Counted from the first letter of the stretch, positions 14,240-25,055 are shown. The stretch: DNA of 64,000 nucleotides from Thalassomonas sp. RHCl1 (GCF_947387555.1 NZ_CANDNZ010000001.1:868001-932000); one strand, 5' to 3'. Numbers and translations are program-made. Notes: generated by a model from the letters alone, not told the origin.

Positions 14240-15028
14240 ATGAATCCTGCATTATGGATCAGTAAAACTGGCTTAGACGCTCAGACTAAAGATATCGCGG
14301 TGATTTCCAATAACCTGGCCAATGCCAGCACCGTAGGTTTTAAGAAAAGCCGTGCGGTATTTGAAGATTTACTTTATCAGACAATCAACCAGCCGGGCGG
14401 GCGTTCGGCGCAAGATACCGAAATGCCGTCGGGTTTAATGTTAGGTGCCGGTACTAAGGTAGTGGCGACCCAGAAGATGCATACCCAGGGGGATATGCTG
14501 ACCACAGACAATTCTCTGGATCTGATGATCCAGGGGGAAGGCTTTTTTGAAATTGCGCTGCCGGACGGCACCTCTGCCTATTCTCGCAACGGTCAGTTTA
14601 CCCTGGATGAAGAAGGCAATATGGTTACCCCTGGCGCAGGTTATCTGCTGCAGCCACAAATAACCATTCCGGAAGACGCCCAGGAAATTATTGTTTCACA
14701 AGACGGTGAAGTCTCGGTGCGACTGCAGGGGCAGGCAGAAAATGCCGTAGTCGGCCAGCTTAATACCATTAATTTTGTTAACCCCACAGGCCTGGAGCCG
14801 GTAGGGCAAAACCTCTATGTGGAAACCGCGGTCAGTGGTGCCCCACAGGAAGGTGTCCCGGGATTAGACGGTTTTGGCATGATAGTGCAGGGAGCGCTGG
14901 AAACCTCCAATGTTAATACCACAGAAGAGCTGGTTAACCTGATCGAAAGCCAGCGAGTCTATGAAATGAACTCTAAAGTCATTTCCGCGGTTGATGAAAT
15001 GCTTAGCTACATCAATCAACAACTTTAA
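14240..15028 (+). CDS. flgG: Distal rod protein FlgG
   Basis: FlgG forms the distal rod that crosses the P and L rings. The 262-aa protein has the N-terminal signature (VISNNLANASTVGFKKSRAV) and the C-terminal signature (SNVNTTEELVNLIESQRVYE). Length is typical (about 260). An ACGAGG site precedes ATG at 14240. Confidence 0.96.
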   Translation: MNPALWISKTGLDAQTKDIAVISNNLANASTVGFKKSRAVFEDLLYQTINQPGGRSAQDTEMPSGLMLGAGTKVVATQKMHTQGDMLTTDNSLDLMIQGEGFFEIALPDGTSAYSRNGQFTLDEEGNMVTPGAGYLLQPQITIPEDAQEIIVSQDGEVSVRLQGQAENAVVGQLNTINFVNPTGLEPVGQNLYVETAVSGAPQEGVPGLDGFGMIVQGALETSNVNTTEELVNLIESQRVYEMNSKVISAVDEMLSYINQQL

Positions 15029-15045
15029 GCACTGAGGAGCCGGCT

Positions 15046-15732
15046 ATGAAACTTTCCGTTATTACCGCCTTATTATTGACGTCACTCGTTACCGGCTGTG
15101 CCAGCACCGAGCAGGCACAGGTATTGCCCAATGACCCTGACTTTGCTCCTATCCTGCCGGAAGAAGAAGAAGACAGCATAATACCGACCGGTTCTTTATT
15201 TAAAGCCAATTATGTCAATAACATATATTCAGACTCTAAAGCTCATAAGGTGGGAGATATTATCTCGGTGATTTTAAGCGAGAGTACCCAGGCAAGAAAA
15301 AGTGCCAAAACCGAGATCACCAAGGAAAACTCTGCTTTGCTTGATCCCATCACCGGATTTGGCGGTAACGCCATTAACTTCAAAGGGGATGCTATTCAGT
15401 TCGGCCTGAATCAAGAGTCTGATTTTTCAGGAGATTCAAAATCAGATCAGGGAAATAGTTTATCGGGCAACATTTCGGTACATGTCTTGCGTGTATTACC
15501 CAACGGTAACTTGATGATCCGCGGGGAAAAATGGATGACCTTAAATAACGGTGACGAATATATCCGCCTGACCGGCATTATCCGCGCCAAAGATATCAGC
15601 TCGGATAACACCATTATTTCCAGCAAGGTGGCTAATGCCCGTATCCAATATGCCGGTACTGGTGCTTTTGCCGAGGTGCAGGAGCAGGGATTAATTACCA
15701 AATTCTTTAATAGTTCATGGTGGCCTTTGTAG
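15046..15732 (+). CDS. flgH: L-ring lipoprotein FlgH
   Basis: FlgH makes the outer-membrane L ring. The 228-aa protein has a lipoprotein signal (LLTSLVTGCAS, acylated Cys18). Family motifs are SLFKANYVNNIYSDSKAHKVGDI (residues about 48-70) and a C-terminal IQYAGTGAFAEVQEQGLITK. It follows flgG by 17 bp. Confidence 0.95.
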   Translation: MKLSVITALLLTSLVTGCASTEQAQVLPNDPDFAPILPEEEEDSIIPTGSLFKANYVNNIYSDSKAHKVGDIISVILSESTQARKSAKTEITKENSALLDPITGFGGNAINFKGDAIQFGLNQESDFSGDSKSDQGNSLSGNISVHVLRVLPNGNLMIRGEKWMTLNNGDEYIRLTGIIRAKDISSDNTIISSKVANARIQYAGTGAFAEVQEQGLITKFFNSSWWPL

Positions 15733-15754
15733 GGTCTAAGGTTCAGGTGCTGTA

Positions 15755-16885
15755 ATGAAAACGATTTTTCAATTTCCTGCTGTTAGAATGGCATTGGCTT
15801 ACCTAGTGGTATGCGGCCTGATGATATATAGCCTGACGCCAACTTTGGTTCAGGCACAGCGTATCAAAGATTTGGCGGATGTTGCCGGTGTGCGTTCGAA
15901 CCAATTAGTGGGTTATGGCCTGGTAGTCGGCCTGCCGGGCACCGGTGAGCAAAGTCCGTTTACCGAGCAAAGCTTTAAAACCATGTTAAGTAACTTCGGT
16001 ATCACCATGCCGAGTAATTTAAAACCAAAGATTAAAAATGTTGCCGCCGTGGCGGTGCATGCCGAGTTGCCGGCCTTTACCAAACCGGGACAAAAAATTG
16101 ACATAACCGTTTCTTCTATGGGCAGTGCCCAGAGCCTGCGCGGTGGTACCTTGATTCAGACTATTTTAATGGGTATTGACGGTAATGCATATGCGGTTGC
16201 CCAGGGCAGTTTAGTGGTAGGCGGCCTGGGAGCCGAAGGGCTGGATGGTTCAAAAATTGTCATCAATACCCCGACCGTAGGCCGTATTGCCAATGGCGCA
16301 ACGGTCGAGCGGGAAGTAAAATCTCCCTTTAGCACTGGCGATCATATCACCTTTAATTTACGCAACTCTGACTTTACTACTGCCAAACGCCTGGCGGATA
16401 CCATCAATGAGTTGATTGCCGGCTCGGCCAGGGCGATAGATGCGACTTCGGTAAGGGTTAATGCCCCAAGAGATGCTGCCGACCGCGTTGGTTTCTTGTC
16501 GGTACTGGAAAACCTGGAATTTGAACCAGACTCTCCGGCCGCGAAAGTGATCGTAAATTCACGCACCGGTACCATTGTTATCGGCTCTGATGTACGTTTG
16601 TTAGCGGCGGCCATTACCCATGGCGGTATTACCGTGACCATTAACGAGCAGCAGGAAGTTTCTCAGCCGGATGCCTTTTCTGAAGGGGATACGGTGACTA
16701 CCACCTCGTCGATTATTGATGTACGCCAGGATGACTCGCGTATGTTTGTCTTTAATCCCGGGGTTACCCTGGACACCCTGGTACGGGCCATCAATGAAGT
16801 AGGTGCCGCGCCGGGAGATGTGATGGCGATTCTTGAAGCCCTTGATCAGGCGGGCGCTTTACGCGGCCAGTTGATCATTATTTAA
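15755..16885 (+). CDS. flgI: P-ring protein FlgI
   Basis: FlgI forms the periplasmic P ring. The 376-aa precursor has a long N-terminal signal peptide (hydrophobic core [17 protein letters not shown], cleavage near AQA) and then the family start [20 protein letters not shown]. The C-terminus [20 protein letters not shown] is diagnostic. It is followed 19 bp later by flgJ. Confidence 0.96.
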   Translation: MKTIFQFPAVRMALAYLVVCGLMIYSLTPTLVQAQRIKDLADVAGVRSNQLVGYGLVVGLPGTGEQSPFTEQSFKTMLSNFGITMPSNLKPKIKNVAAVAVHAELPAFTKPGQKIDITVSSMGSAQSLRGGTLIQTILMGIDGNAYAVAQGSLVVGGLGAEGLDGSKIVINTPTVGRIANGATVEREVKSPFSTGDHITFNLRNSDFTTAKRLADTINELIAGSARAIDATSVRVNAPRDAADRVGFLSVLENLEFEPDSPAAKVIVNSRTGTIVIGSDVRLLAAAITHGGITVTINEQQEVSQPDAFSEGDTVTTTSSIIDVRQDDSRMFVFNPGVTLDTLVRAINEVGAAPGDVMAILEALDQAGALRGQLIII

Positions 16886-16904
16886 GGCGGCTGAGGGTAC
16901 TCTT

Positions 16905-17897
16905 ATGACAACTGAACTGGCTAATGCACGTAACTTCCTGGAAATTAATGGCTTAAACTCCATTCGTCAGCAGTCCCGCGCCGATGATGAAGGTGCCAAG
17001 CAGGCGGCATTAAAAGAAGCGGCCAAACAGTTTGAAGGTATCTTCACGCAAATGCTGCTCAAAAGCATGCGCAGCGCCCAGGATGTGCTTGAGTCAGACA
17101 GCCCGTTCAACTCCCAAAGCACTAAGTTTTACCGGGATATGCATGATCAGCAGCTGGCGCTGGAATTGTCCGCCAACGGCTCTTTGGGGTTATCGGATTT
17201 GATTGTCCGCCAGCTTGGCGGCAGCGATGACTTTACCCCAAGCAGCGTGATACGCGGTGACGGCCAGTTAGACTCACGCCATATGGGGAACACTGGTGCG
17301 GCTAATGTTGCCGCCAATGTTGCCAATAAGGCCGAACAGTTTTTAGCGGCTGAGCAGGTGTCAAAAAATCGTCAAGTGGATATTCCTCTGGCTGCGGCCA
17401 GTAATAATACTGCACAAACAGAAAGATTTGAGCAACCGCAGGATTTTGTTACCGCATTAACCGAGCCTGCGAAAATGGTGGAGAAAAAGCTCGGCGTGCC
17501 CTTTGAAGTGGTGATTGCCCAGGCGGCGTTAGAAACCGGTTGGGGACAAAAAATCATCCAGACCCAAGAAGGGAAAAGCTCCAACAACCTCTTTAATATC
17601 AAGGCCGACAGCCGCTGGCAGGGAGAAAGCGCCACTAAAGATACCCTGGAATTTGAGCAGGGTGCTATGGTGAAGAAATCGGCGCCGTTTAGGGTTTATC
17701 AATCCCTGACGGAAAGCGCCCAGGATTACATTAATTTCCTTTCAAATAACGACAGATACCAAGCCACCCTAGAAAAATCTGGTGATGTGGAACAGTTCCT
17801 GCATAGTCTACAGAAAGCCGGTTATGCGACGGATCCTAATTACGCGAACAAGATTTTAGGCACCATGCGCAAAGTGACCAGCTTACTTAATAACTAA
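16905..17897 (+). CDS. flgJ: Rod cap and peptidoglycan hydrolase FlgJ
   Basis: FlgJ caps the growing rod and cuts the cell wall. This is the dual-domain form (330 aa). The N-terminal rod-binding domain (residues about 30-100, KQFEGIFTQMLLKSMRSAQD) is joined by an Ala/Asn-rich linker to a C-terminal glucosaminidase domain (about 180-328), with the presumed catalytic Glu near residue 210 in QAALETGWG. No truncation is seen. Confidence 0.95.
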   Translation: MTTELANARNFLEINGLNSIRQQSRADDEGAKQAALKEAAKQFEGIFTQMLLKSMRSAQDVLESDSPFNSQSTKFYRDMHDQQLALELSANGSLGLSDLIVRQLGGSDDFTPSSVIRGDGQLDSRHMGNTGAANVAANVANKAEQFLAAEQVSKNRQVDIPLAAASNNTAQTERFEQPQDFVTALTEPAKMVEKKLGVPFEVVIAQAALETGWGQKIIQTQEGKSSNNLFNIKADSRWQGESATKDTLEFEQGAMVKKSAPFRVYQSLTESAQDYINFLSNNDRYQATLEKSGDVEQFLHSLQKAGYATDPNYANKILGTMRKVTSLLNN

Positions 17898-17983
17898 CAG
17901 CAATCACTTAAAGCAATTTCTTAAAGCAGGCATGAACAAAAACAAGGCCTGTTGTTAAGGCTTGCATGTGCAGGAGCCCGGGT

Positions 17984-19975
17984 ATGGCAATCGATCTATT
18001 TAATACTGGTACCAGCGGACTATTAGCGTCCCAGCAACAGTTAGCCACTGTTGGTCATAATATTGCCAATGTTAATACCGACGGTTACAGCCGTCAGTCG
18101 GTGGAGCAAAACCAGGCGCTGGGCAATTACCAGGGCAATAACCTGATAGGCTCAGGTACCTATGTCCAGGACATCTCCCGGGTTTTTAATTCCTTTACCT
18201 ACCGCGAGCAGCTGATCACCCAAAACAATGCCAGTTATAGCAATAAATTAAGTGACCAGCTCGATCAGCTTGACGCTACAATGAGTACTTACGGCACCCA
18301 GATTTCCAACTCGTTAGACAGTTTTTATGGCGCCTTGCACAGTATTGCCGAGCAGCCGGATGATATTACCCTGCGCAGCATGGCATTAACCCAGGCCGAG
18401 TCGATAACGGTTCAGGTGCAGGATCTGCAGTCGAACATGACCAACTTGACCAAGACCGCCAATAATGAACTGGTACAAATGGCAGATCGCATTTCGGCGA
18501 TATCAGCGGAAATCGGTCAGTTAAATGTCGAAATCTCCGGTATGCAGGCGGGTAATCTTAGCGGTGAACCCAATGATTTGCTGGATCAGCGCAACCGGCT
18601 GCTCAATGAGCTTAATGATTATGTCAAGGTGACCACGCTTGAAGATCCCAATAACGGCGTGATGACGGTGATGATAGGGGAAGGACAAACCCTGGTAGCC
18701 GGTACCACAGCGTTGTCTATGTCAGTGGTTGCCGGCGACCCGGATCCGTTAGACGTCCAGCTGCAAATGAACAGCATCAACAGCAGCTATACCCTGCAGG
18801 GAGATACTTTAGGCGGGGCGGTCGCGGCGGTGTTTGATTTTCGCGATAATACCTTAAAGCAGGCTTCAGCAGATATCGACCTGCTGGCGATGAGCATCAC
18901 CGATACCATGAACCAGGTCCAGGCAGATGGTCTGGATCTCAATGGCTTGCAGGGGGCAGATATTTTTGCCGATATCAATACCACCTCGGCAACCCAAAGC
19001 CGCTCTATGGGTCATAGTGATAATCCCAGTGCTACTTCCCTGGCAGTGACGATCACCGATATGACTTTAGTGACCACCGATGAATATGAAATGAAATATA
19101 ACGGTGTCAACTACGAGTTAACCAATTTATCAACCGGCACTACGACCGCCTTAGGGGCTACAGGTGCCGGACCTTTTGCCATCCCTGCCTTGGGCATTGA
19201 GATCTCTGAAGTGACTCCCGGAACGGCGATGGACGGCGACACGTTTCTTATCCGGCCTACGCAAAATGCGGCTGAAGATTTTAAAGTCAACTTAACGGAT
19301 CCCGAGGCGATTGCTGCCAGCTCTCCCATTCAGGTGACTGCCGATGAAAATAATGTCAGCGCCGGTAGTGTCACTATTACCGATATTACCGACCCGGTAT
19401 TGGCGCAAACCTTTGCCCAGACCAATGCCCCTATTACCGTAGATGTTTATGAAAGTGCTCCCGGTGTTTTTAGTTATCAGGTAACTGATTCAACCGGGCC
19501 TTTGCTACCACCTGTGACCGGTACCTATCCTGCCGGCGGCTCTTCAGGCCCTATTACCATAGCAGGCGCTGGATTTGAGTTTGAAATTACCGGTGACCTG
19601 GCAGGGCTTGGCCCCAATGCCAGGGAGCAGTTTGTCATTGGTGACGCCTTCGGCGCCGGTAACGGCAACAATATGTTGGCGATGGCCGCTACCCAGAATG
19701 AGGCGGTGGTCAACGGCAGTACGCAAACTTTTGCCCAGTTAGTCGCCAGCAGTGTTTCGACCGTGGGCTCTGAAGCATCTTTGACAGAAAACCAGGCACT
19801 GACCGCAGATGCCATGTTTGAACAGGCACAGAGCCGGCACCAGGCCGTATCCGGGGTTAACCTCGATGAAGAAGCCGCCAATATGCTCAAGTACCAGCAG
19901 GCTTATCAGGCATCGGCGCAGATCATTACCGTTGCCCAAACTATTTTCGACACTATTTTATCGTCAGTGCGCTAA
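17984..19975 (+). CDS. flgK: Hook-filament junction protein FlgK (HAP1)
   Basis: FlgK is the first hook-associated protein. The start at ATG 17984 (663 aa) has AGGAG upstream; the frame extends 6 codons further to 17966 but with no ribosome-binding site. The N-terminal signature is TVGHNIANVNTDGYSRQSVE and the C-terminal signature is EEAANMLKYQQAYQASAQII. It is longer than enteric FlgK (about 547 aa) through a central beta-rich insertion, which is common in marine species. flgL follows 8 bp later. Confidence 0.95.
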   Translation: MAIDLFNTGTSGLLASQQQLATVGHNIANVNTDGYSRQSVEQNQALGNYQGNNLIGSGTYVQDISRVFNSFTYREQLITQNNASYSNKLSDQLDQLDATMSTYGTQISNSLDSFYGALHSIAEQPDDITLRSMALTQAESITVQVQDLQSNMTNLTKTANNELVQMADRISAISAEIGQLNVEISGMQAGNLSGEPNDLLDQRNRLLNELNDYVKVTTLEDPNNGVMTVMIGEGQTLVAGTTALSMSVVAGDPDPLDVQLQMNSINSSYTLQGDTLGGAVAAVFDFRDNTLKQASADIDLLAMSITDTMNQVQADGLDLNGLQGADIFADINTTSATQSRSMGHSDNPSATSLAVTITDMTLVTTDEYEMKYNGVNYELTNLSTGTTTALGATGAGPFAIPALGIEISEVTPGTAMDGDTFLIRPTQNAAEDFKVNLTDPEAIAASSPIQVTADENNVSAGSVTITDITDPVLAQTFAQTNAPITVDVYESAPGVFSYQVTDSTGPLLPPVTGTYPAGGSSGPITIAGAGFEFEITGDLAGLGPNAREQFVIGDAFGAGNGNNMLAMAATQNEAVVNGSTQTFAQLVASSVSTVGSEASLTENQALTADAMFEQAQSRHQAVSGVNLDEEAANMLKYQQAYQASAQIITVAQTIFDTILSSVR

Positions 19976-19983
19976 GGAGCTAA

Positions 19984-21246
19984 ATGATGAGAGTTTCCAC
20001 GTCACAATTTTATCAGTTTAGTACCAACAATATGGGCCGGCTGCAATCTGATGTTACCAAGCAGACGGAATATCTTTCTACCGGCAAGCAGGTGTTAACG
20101 GCAAAAGATGCCCCCGTCGGAAATTTGTCGCTGCTCGGCTTTAAAGAAGAGCTGATGTCGATAGAGCGTTTTAATAAAAATATTACCCAGGCAGAAAGCC
20201 GCAATAACCGTCAGGAAGTTGCCTTATCTAATGCCCAGGATATTTTGCTGCAGGTAAAAGATATAGTCATTCAGGCTAATAACGGTTCATACAGTGAAGA
20301 AGAATTTACCTCGCTTGCCCAGCAATTAAATTCCAGTCTGGATCAGCTGCTCGATGTCGGTAACACCAAAAGCGAGTCCGGCGAATATATTTTTGCCGGT
20401 TATCAGACCCAGCAAAGGCCATTTTCAATAGCCCCGGACAATAGCGTGAGTTATTCGGGGGACAATGGCCAGTCTGACTTGCAGATAGCACAAAATATTT
20501 ATGTGCCGATCAACCAGGCCGGGGATGATGTCTTTATGCTGGTGGACAATATTGTCGGTGACTTTATGCCGACCTATACCGATAACCTGACAATACCGGT
20601 GGATGATATCGACCCTGAAGAGCCGGATATCTATGTTGAACGGGCGGTGGTTGTTGACCGTGAAACCTATAACGGCGCCGGTATGACCCCGGGGTTCCAG
20701 TTTGATTTCGCCGATGATGGTGCCGGCGGCATTGACGTGACGGTAACCGATGCCAATGGCGCGGGCGCCGCGGTTTACGGCCCGGCCACATATACCGCAG
20801 GGCAAGCCATTGCCTTTAACGGCATGGAGGTGAACATAGACGGCAATCCTTTGCCGGGAGATCAGTTCACCTTAAATGAGCAGGATAAAGTCAGTATCTA
20901 TGACACCTTGAAAGATGCCATTGACTGGGTAGATGCTGCCAGCACGAACCTGAGTGATCCCAAACAGCATCAGGTGGATTACAACCATATTATTACCCAG
21001 CTCGACGAGGCTTTCAGTCACATCACCAACCAAAGGGCAGAAGTGGGCACAACACTTAAAACCATTGATACACAAAGAAATATTGCCCTGGATACCGAAG
21101 TGCTGGTGAACAGTTCGCGTGGTAAAATTGAAGATTTGGACTTTGCCGAAGCCATTTCGGTTTTTGAACAGCAGAAGCTGTCGCTCCAGGCTGCGCAGCA
21201 AACCTTTTCACAAATTCAGGGCTTAAGTCTGTTTAATTTCATCTAA
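19984..21246 (+). CDS. flgL: Hook-filament junction protein FlgL (HAP3)
   Basis: FlgL is the second junction protein, between FlgK and the filament. The 420-aa protein shows flagellin-like terminal helices: STSQFYQFSTNNMGRLQSDV at the start and DFAEAISVFEQQKLSLQAAQ near the end. Two adjacent ATGs (19984, 19987) are possible; the second is better spaced from AAGGAG. The middle is rich in Asp and Gly. Confidence 0.93.
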   Translation: MMRVSTSQFYQFSTNNMGRLQSDVTKQTEYLSTGKQVLTAKDAPVGNLSLLGFKEELMSIERFNKNITQAESRNNRQEVALSNAQDILLQVKDIVIQANNGSYSEEEFTSLAQQLNSSLDQLLDVGNTKSESGEYIFAGYQTQQRPFSIAPDNSVSYSGDNGQSDLQIAQNIYVPINQAGDDVFMLVDNIVGDFMPTYTDNLTIPVDDIDPEEPDIYVERAVVVDRETYNGAGMTPGFQFDFADDGAGGIDVTVTDANGAGAAVYGPATYTAGQAIAFNGMEVNIDGNPLPGDQFTLNEQDKVSIYDTLKDAIDWVDAASTNLSDPKQHQVDYNHIITQLDEAFSHITNQRAEVGTTLKTIDTQRNIALDTEVLVNSSRGKIEDLDFAEAISVFEQQKLSLQAAQQTFSQIQGLSLFNFI

Positions 21247-21266
21247 TACCTTTCTTTTTTTATAAG

Positions 21267-21282
21267 TGGCATCACCTTTGCA
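21267..21282 (+). promoter_or_regulatory. Sigma-54 promoter of flagellin 1
   Basis: TGGCATCACCTTTGCA matches at -24 and -12 with GG and GC 10 nt apart. The predicted transcript starts near 21294, some 305 nt before the ATG. Confidence 0.8.
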
Positions 21283-21325
21283 TTCTTATAGTCAGAGAGT
21301 TAACAAAATGACGGTTTTATAACGT

Positions 21326-21464
21326 TTAACGCTTGTTTTTACTCGGTTTATGTCGGTGTTTTGACATTTATTTACCGCTTATGGTGGCAAAAGTTTGCCA
21401 GCGGCAAACGCCACCATCCGAACGGTTGATAACCGAAGAGCTAACAGGCAGGAACAAGCGTTAA
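21326..21464 (+). ncRNA. Structured leader element of flagellin 1 (multi-hairpin)
   Basis: A perfect 12-bp closing stem, TTAACGCTTGTT (21326-21337) with AACAAGCGTTAA (21453-21464), encloses a two-step hairpin, ATGGTGGC (21381-21388)/GCCACCAT (21410-21417) and GTTTGCC (21393-21399)/GGCAAAC (21403-21409), and a small CGGTT/AACCG hairpin (21423-21435). The arrangement resembles a multi-way junction in the 5' untranslated leader. Role unknown; it could control translation or stability of the message. Confidence 0.5.
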
Positions 21465-21599
21465 CGGCAAAGGTTGATTCTTAGACAACAACTTTTAACA
21501 ACAACGTTTATCGGCAAAGCAATTTGAAGATAACAGAAGAGGCTTCACTTTGCAGGCTTCTAATAACGTAGAGATAATTGAAATCATTAGGAGTTTACT

Positions 21600-23033
21600 A
21601 TGGCTTTATCAGTAGTTACCAATACCTCGTCAATTAACGCCCAGCGTAATTTGTCCAGATCCAGTGAAGGCTTGGCGACGTCCATGCAACGTTTATCTTC
21701 GGGTATGCGTATTAACAGTGCCCGTGATGATGCTGCGGGTATGCAGATCGCCAACCGTTTGACCTCTCAGGTAAATGGTCTCGGAGTGGCCCAGCGTAAT
21801 GCCAACGACGGTATTTCTATGGCGCAAACCGCAGAAGGGGCGATGCAGGAATCTTCTTCTATTTTACAGCGTATGCGTGATTTGGCGCTGCAATCTGCCA
21901 ACGGCTCTAACTCTTCTGAAGACAGGGACGCCCTGCAAAAAGAAGTGGCCGATTTACAGCAAGAATTAACCCGTATCGCCGAAACCACGAAATTTGGTGG
22001 TACCAGCTTGCTAGACGGTACTTTTGGTACCAAGCAGTTCCAGGTAGGGGCTAATGCCAATGAAACTATTAATGTTTCATTACAAAACATGTCTGCAGAC
22101 CAGATAGGTGCTTATGAGGTCTCTGGAGTTGGTGCAACCGGTATAGGTGTTGCCGCCGTCGGTACCACCTTGGCAGCTCAGTTAACAGCTGGTGTGGCAG
22201 GGGATACCATGACAGTAAACGGCACCAGCGTGACTTATGCTGCAGCTGCCGGGGCGGCCACGATAGCAACTGCTATCAATGATGCCAATACCGGTGTTAC
22301 CGCAACCGCCAATATTGATGTGACCATAGGTAATATGGTGGCTGCCGATGACGGTACCCTGGCATTGGGGGCCGACAGTTATGCCTTAGCTAACTATGGT
22401 GGCGATATTGACCGTTTAGCAGAGGATTTACAAGCAGATGGCTACGATGCTGTAGTCAATGATGCCGGTACCGAAATAAGGTTAAAAGCCGATGGTGTTG
22501 ATGGTGTTGAAATCACCGGTGCTACGGCAGGCACCATTACATTAGATAACAATAATGTGGCGAGCGCCCCTGTGGCGGCAGTTACCGCAGGTAATGTTGC
22601 TATCGCTGCACAGCTGGATTTATCTTCATCAGAAAAAATTGGTATTTCCGGTGCTGCCGTAGATGATATTTTAGGTGGCGGCATGCTTGCTACCGGCGGA
22701 TCAGGCGTTTTGAATAATGTCGAAACCATAGATATTTCCGGTACCGATGCTACCGGAGCACAAGATGCTATCAGTGTTATCGATGCGGCGCTGGCGCAAA
22801 TTGATAAATCCCGTGCCGGTTTAGGTGCTGTGCAAAACCGTTTCAGCCACACTATTAGTAACCTGGCCAATGTTCAGGAAAATGTCTCCGCTTCTCGTAG
22901 CCGGATCCAGGATACTGATTTTGCCTCGGAAACGGCACAAATGACGAAAAACCAGATCTTACAGCAGGCTGGTACGTCGATTTTGTCGCAAGCAAACCAG
23001 ATCCCTCAAGCAGCGGTTAGTCTGCTGGGGTAA
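21600..23033 (+). CDS. fliC: Flagellin, paralogue 1
   Basis: Filament subunit, 477 aa, exported by the flagellar type III system. The conserved D0/D1 N-terminus (residues 1-165, [40 protein letters not shown]) and C-terminus ([20 protein letters not shown], ending QAAVSLLG) flank a variable, Ala/Gly/Asp-rich centre of about 220 residues. A GGAG site precedes the ATG. It is the first of three tandem paralogues; a sigma-54 promoter places it in an earlier class than paralogue 3. Confidence 0.95.
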   Translation: MALSVVTNTSSINAQRNLSRSSEGLATSMQRLSSGMRINSARDDAAGMQIANRLTSQVNGLGVAQRNANDGISMAQTAEGAMQESSSILQRMRDLALQSANGSNSSEDRDALQKEVADLQQELTRIAETTKFGGTSLLDGTFGTKQFQVGANANETINVSLQNMSADQIGAYEVSGVGATGIGVAAVGTTLAAQLTAGVAGDTMTVNGTSVTYAAAAGAATIATAINDANTGVTATANIDVTIGNMVAADDGTLALGADSYALANYGGDIDRLAEDLQADGYDAVVNDAGTEIRLKADGVDGVEITGATAGTITLDNNNVASAPVAAVTAGNVAIAAQLDLSSSEKIGISGAAVDDILGGGMLATGGSGVLNNVETIDISGTDATGAQDAISVIDAALAQIDKSRAGLGAVQNRFSHTISNLANVQENVSASRSRIQDTDFASETAQMTKNQILQQAGTSILSQANQIPQAAVSLLG

Positions 23034-23068
23034 TGATTCAGTAAAGCCCATTTGGGCTGCTGAAATGA

Positions 23069-23098
23069 CAAAAAGGAAAACTTCGGTTTTCCTTTTTG
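23069..23098 (+). terminator. Terminator after flagellin 1
   Basis: CAAAAAGGAAAAC and GTTTTCCTTTTTG form a 13-bp stem closed by a TTCG tetraloop, an exceptionally stable hairpin, followed by a weak T-rich tail. Confidence 0.85.
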
Positions 23099-23422
23099 GT
23101 TTTCTGAGCAGGACAATTTTCCTTCATTAATAGCAACTTTCTGACTAGCTTAATTTTCATTTATCAACCTGAGTGCATTACCAGTCATTTTGTCAGCCAG
23201 AGGCTTTTATTCTTCTAGCCTGACTGGGGTTTTAGTTCCTGCTGCTTCTTTGCACCTCCAACCTTAACTTTTCTTTGGGCTCCCTTAAATCTGGATGAAA
23301 GTTTATTGCTATTCCGGTCACTTTTTTGACGATCTATGCGCTGCTTTTCAATCGGTTGAAAATACCGTCAAAAAAAACGCCCCTTTCTTTTATTTCGTTG
23401 ATTTTTATGGTGTTTTTTGTTT

Positions 23423-23438
23423 TGGCCTGTTTTTTGCT
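23423..23438 (+). promoter_or_regulatory. Sigma-54 promoter of flagellin 2
   Basis: TGGCCTGTTTTTTGCT has GG and GC 10 nt apart and a good -12 (TTGCT); -24 is TGGCC instead of TGGCA. Confidence 0.65.
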
Positions 23439-23615
23439 CAACTACAGGTACCAGGAATGCCAAATTGCAGATAGATGATAAAAGAGCAGTTTGGTCGTAA
23501 TAACTCCTGAGCAGCGATGGTTAAGCATTAACTGCACCTCGTGAGTACTCAGGAATTGAAAGACAGAGGCTTAGTTATGTGCGGGCTTCTAAAGTAAAAG
23601 ATTAGGAGTTTTATT

Positions 23616-25055
23616 ATGGCTTTATCAGTAATTACCAATACCGCATCGCTAAATGCCCAGCGTAATTTAGGTAAATCTAGCGATGGCTTAGCCACCTCAA
23701 TGCAACGCTTGTCATCGGGGATGCGTATTAACAGCGCAAAAGACGATGCCGCCGGTATGCAAATTGCCAACCGCCTGACCTCGCAGATTAATGGTCTTGC
23801 GGTAGCCCAGCGTAATGCCAACGATGGTATTTCCATGGCACAAACTGCGGAAGGGGCGATGCAGGAGTCTTCATCCATATTACAGCGGATGCGTGACCTT
23901 GCCCTGCAATCCGCCAACGGTTCCAACTCTTCCGAAGACAGGGATGCGCTGCAAAAAGAAGTTGCCGATTTGCAACAGGAACTCACCCGGATCGCCGAAA
24001 CAACCAAGTTCGGTGCCACCAGCTTACTGGACGGCTCTTTTGGAACCAAACAATTCCAGGTGGGCGCCAATGCCAATGAAACCATTAACGTTACTTTAAG
24101 GAATATGGCGGCAGATGTAATAGGCGCCAACCAAATTAATGGTGCGGGTACTGTTTTAGGGGATGTGCAAAACACTACCTTAGCCGCAAACATGAATACC
24201 ACCGGGGATACCTGGAGCTTGAATGGCACAGCTGTGTCTTTTAATAACAATGATGGCGCATCAACCATTGCCAATAATATTAATGATGCCTCTGCCGGTG
24301 TTGATGCCAAGGCGGTGTTAACCACCCGAATTCAAGGATTGTCGGCTGCCGATGCAGGTACATTTAACGTTTATAAAAATGGTGCGGTAGAGGACACATT
24401 CCTACTTTCTTCTTATGGCGGTGATATGGAGCGGCTGACGGAAGATTTGCAGGCCGCAGGTTATAATGCCGTTTTTGATGCCGATTTAAATGGCGGCGCC
24501 GGGGGAATTGATGTTGTCGCAACGGGAGTAGACGGTTTTGAAGTGACCGCTTCAGCAGGGGCGACCATTGAAATGGGACCTCCGCCAACTCCCACTGCCG
24601 CCGGTGCCGGTGCTTTATCACATTCTGCCGAACTGCATCTATCATCTTCAGATAAAATCGGTATTTCTGGTACTACCGTAAATGAAGTGTTAGGAGGCAC
24701 TATTGTCGCCGCCGGCGGGACAAGTTCATTAAACTCGGTAGAATCTATCGATATTTCAGGCATTGATTCATCAGGGGCACAATCTGCTATTGAAGTGATT
24801 GATGCGGCACTGGCACAAATTGATGAAAACCGTGCCGGTCTTGGTGCGGTACAAAACCGCCTAAGCCACACTATCAGTAACCTGGCCAATGTTGAAGAAA
24901 ATGTTTCTTCTTCACGCAGTCGTATTCAGGATACTGATTTCGCCAAGGAAACCGCGATTATGACGAAAAACCAGATTTTGCAACAAGCCGGTACTTCTAT
25001 TCTGTCGCAAGCAAACCAGATCCCGCAGGCGGCAGTAAGCCTGTTAGGTGGTTAA
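23616..25055 (+). CDS. fliC: Flagellin, paralogue 2
   Basis: 479-aa filament subunit. The N-terminal 165 residues are almost identical to paralogue 1 ([20 protein letters not shown]) and the C-terminus also matches ([20 protein letters not shown], ending QAAVSLLGG). The central domain differs and is Asn/Asp/Gly-rich. AGGAG precedes the ATG. A long minus-strand frame opposite it is a composition artefact. Confidence 0.95.
   Translation: MALSVITNTASLNAQRNLGKSSDGLATSMQRLSSGMRINSAKDDAAGMQIANRLTSQINGLAVAQRNANDGISMAQTAEGAMQESSSILQRMRDLALQSANGSNSSEDRDALQKEVADLQQELTRIAETTKFGATSLLDGSFGTKQFQVGANANETINVTLRNMAADVIGANQINGAGTVLGDVQNTTLAANMNTTGDTWSLNGTAVSFNNNDGASTIANNINDASAGVDAKAVLTTRIQGLSAADAGTFNVYKNGAVEDTFLLSSYGGDMERLTEDLQAAGYNAVFDADLNGGAGGIDVVATGVDGFEVTASAGATIEMGPPPTPTAAGAGALSHSAELHLSSSDKIGISGTTVNEVLGGTIVAAGGTSSLNSVESIDISGIDSSGAQSAIEVIDAALAQIDENRAGLGAVQNRLSHTISNLANVEENVSSSRSRIQDTDFAKETAIMTKNQILQQAGTSILSQANQIPQAAVSLLGG

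Larger units (their letters stand above)
21247..21599 (+). other. Upstream region and long leader of flagellin 1
   Basis: About 350 bp without a gene. It holds a sigma-54 promoter close to flgL and then a leader of about 305 nt with a nested hairpin array (21326-21464) followed by ACAACAAC-rich sequence up to the flagellin ribosome-binding site. Confidence 0.65.
23034..23615 (+). other. Intergenic region between flagellins 1 and 2
   Basis: About 580 bp with no gene. Contents: the terminator at 23069-23098, an imperfect hairpin (CCAGTCA 23181-23187 with TGACTGG 23221-23227), a sigma-54-type promoter at 23423-23438 and a leader of about 165 nt. Nothing else was recognised. Confidence 0.6.

Noticed and set aside
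21508-21515. Antisense GCCGATAA (sigma-28 -10) in the flagellin 1 leader
   Set aside because: The position 15 nt upstream reads GTTA rather than TAAA, so it is not a credible promoter.
23549-24325. 258-aa minus-strand frame opposite flagellin 2
   Set aside because: It mirrors the conserved flagellin N-terminus, and similar frames occur opposite the other flagellins; no ribosome-binding site or known family. A codon-composition shadow.
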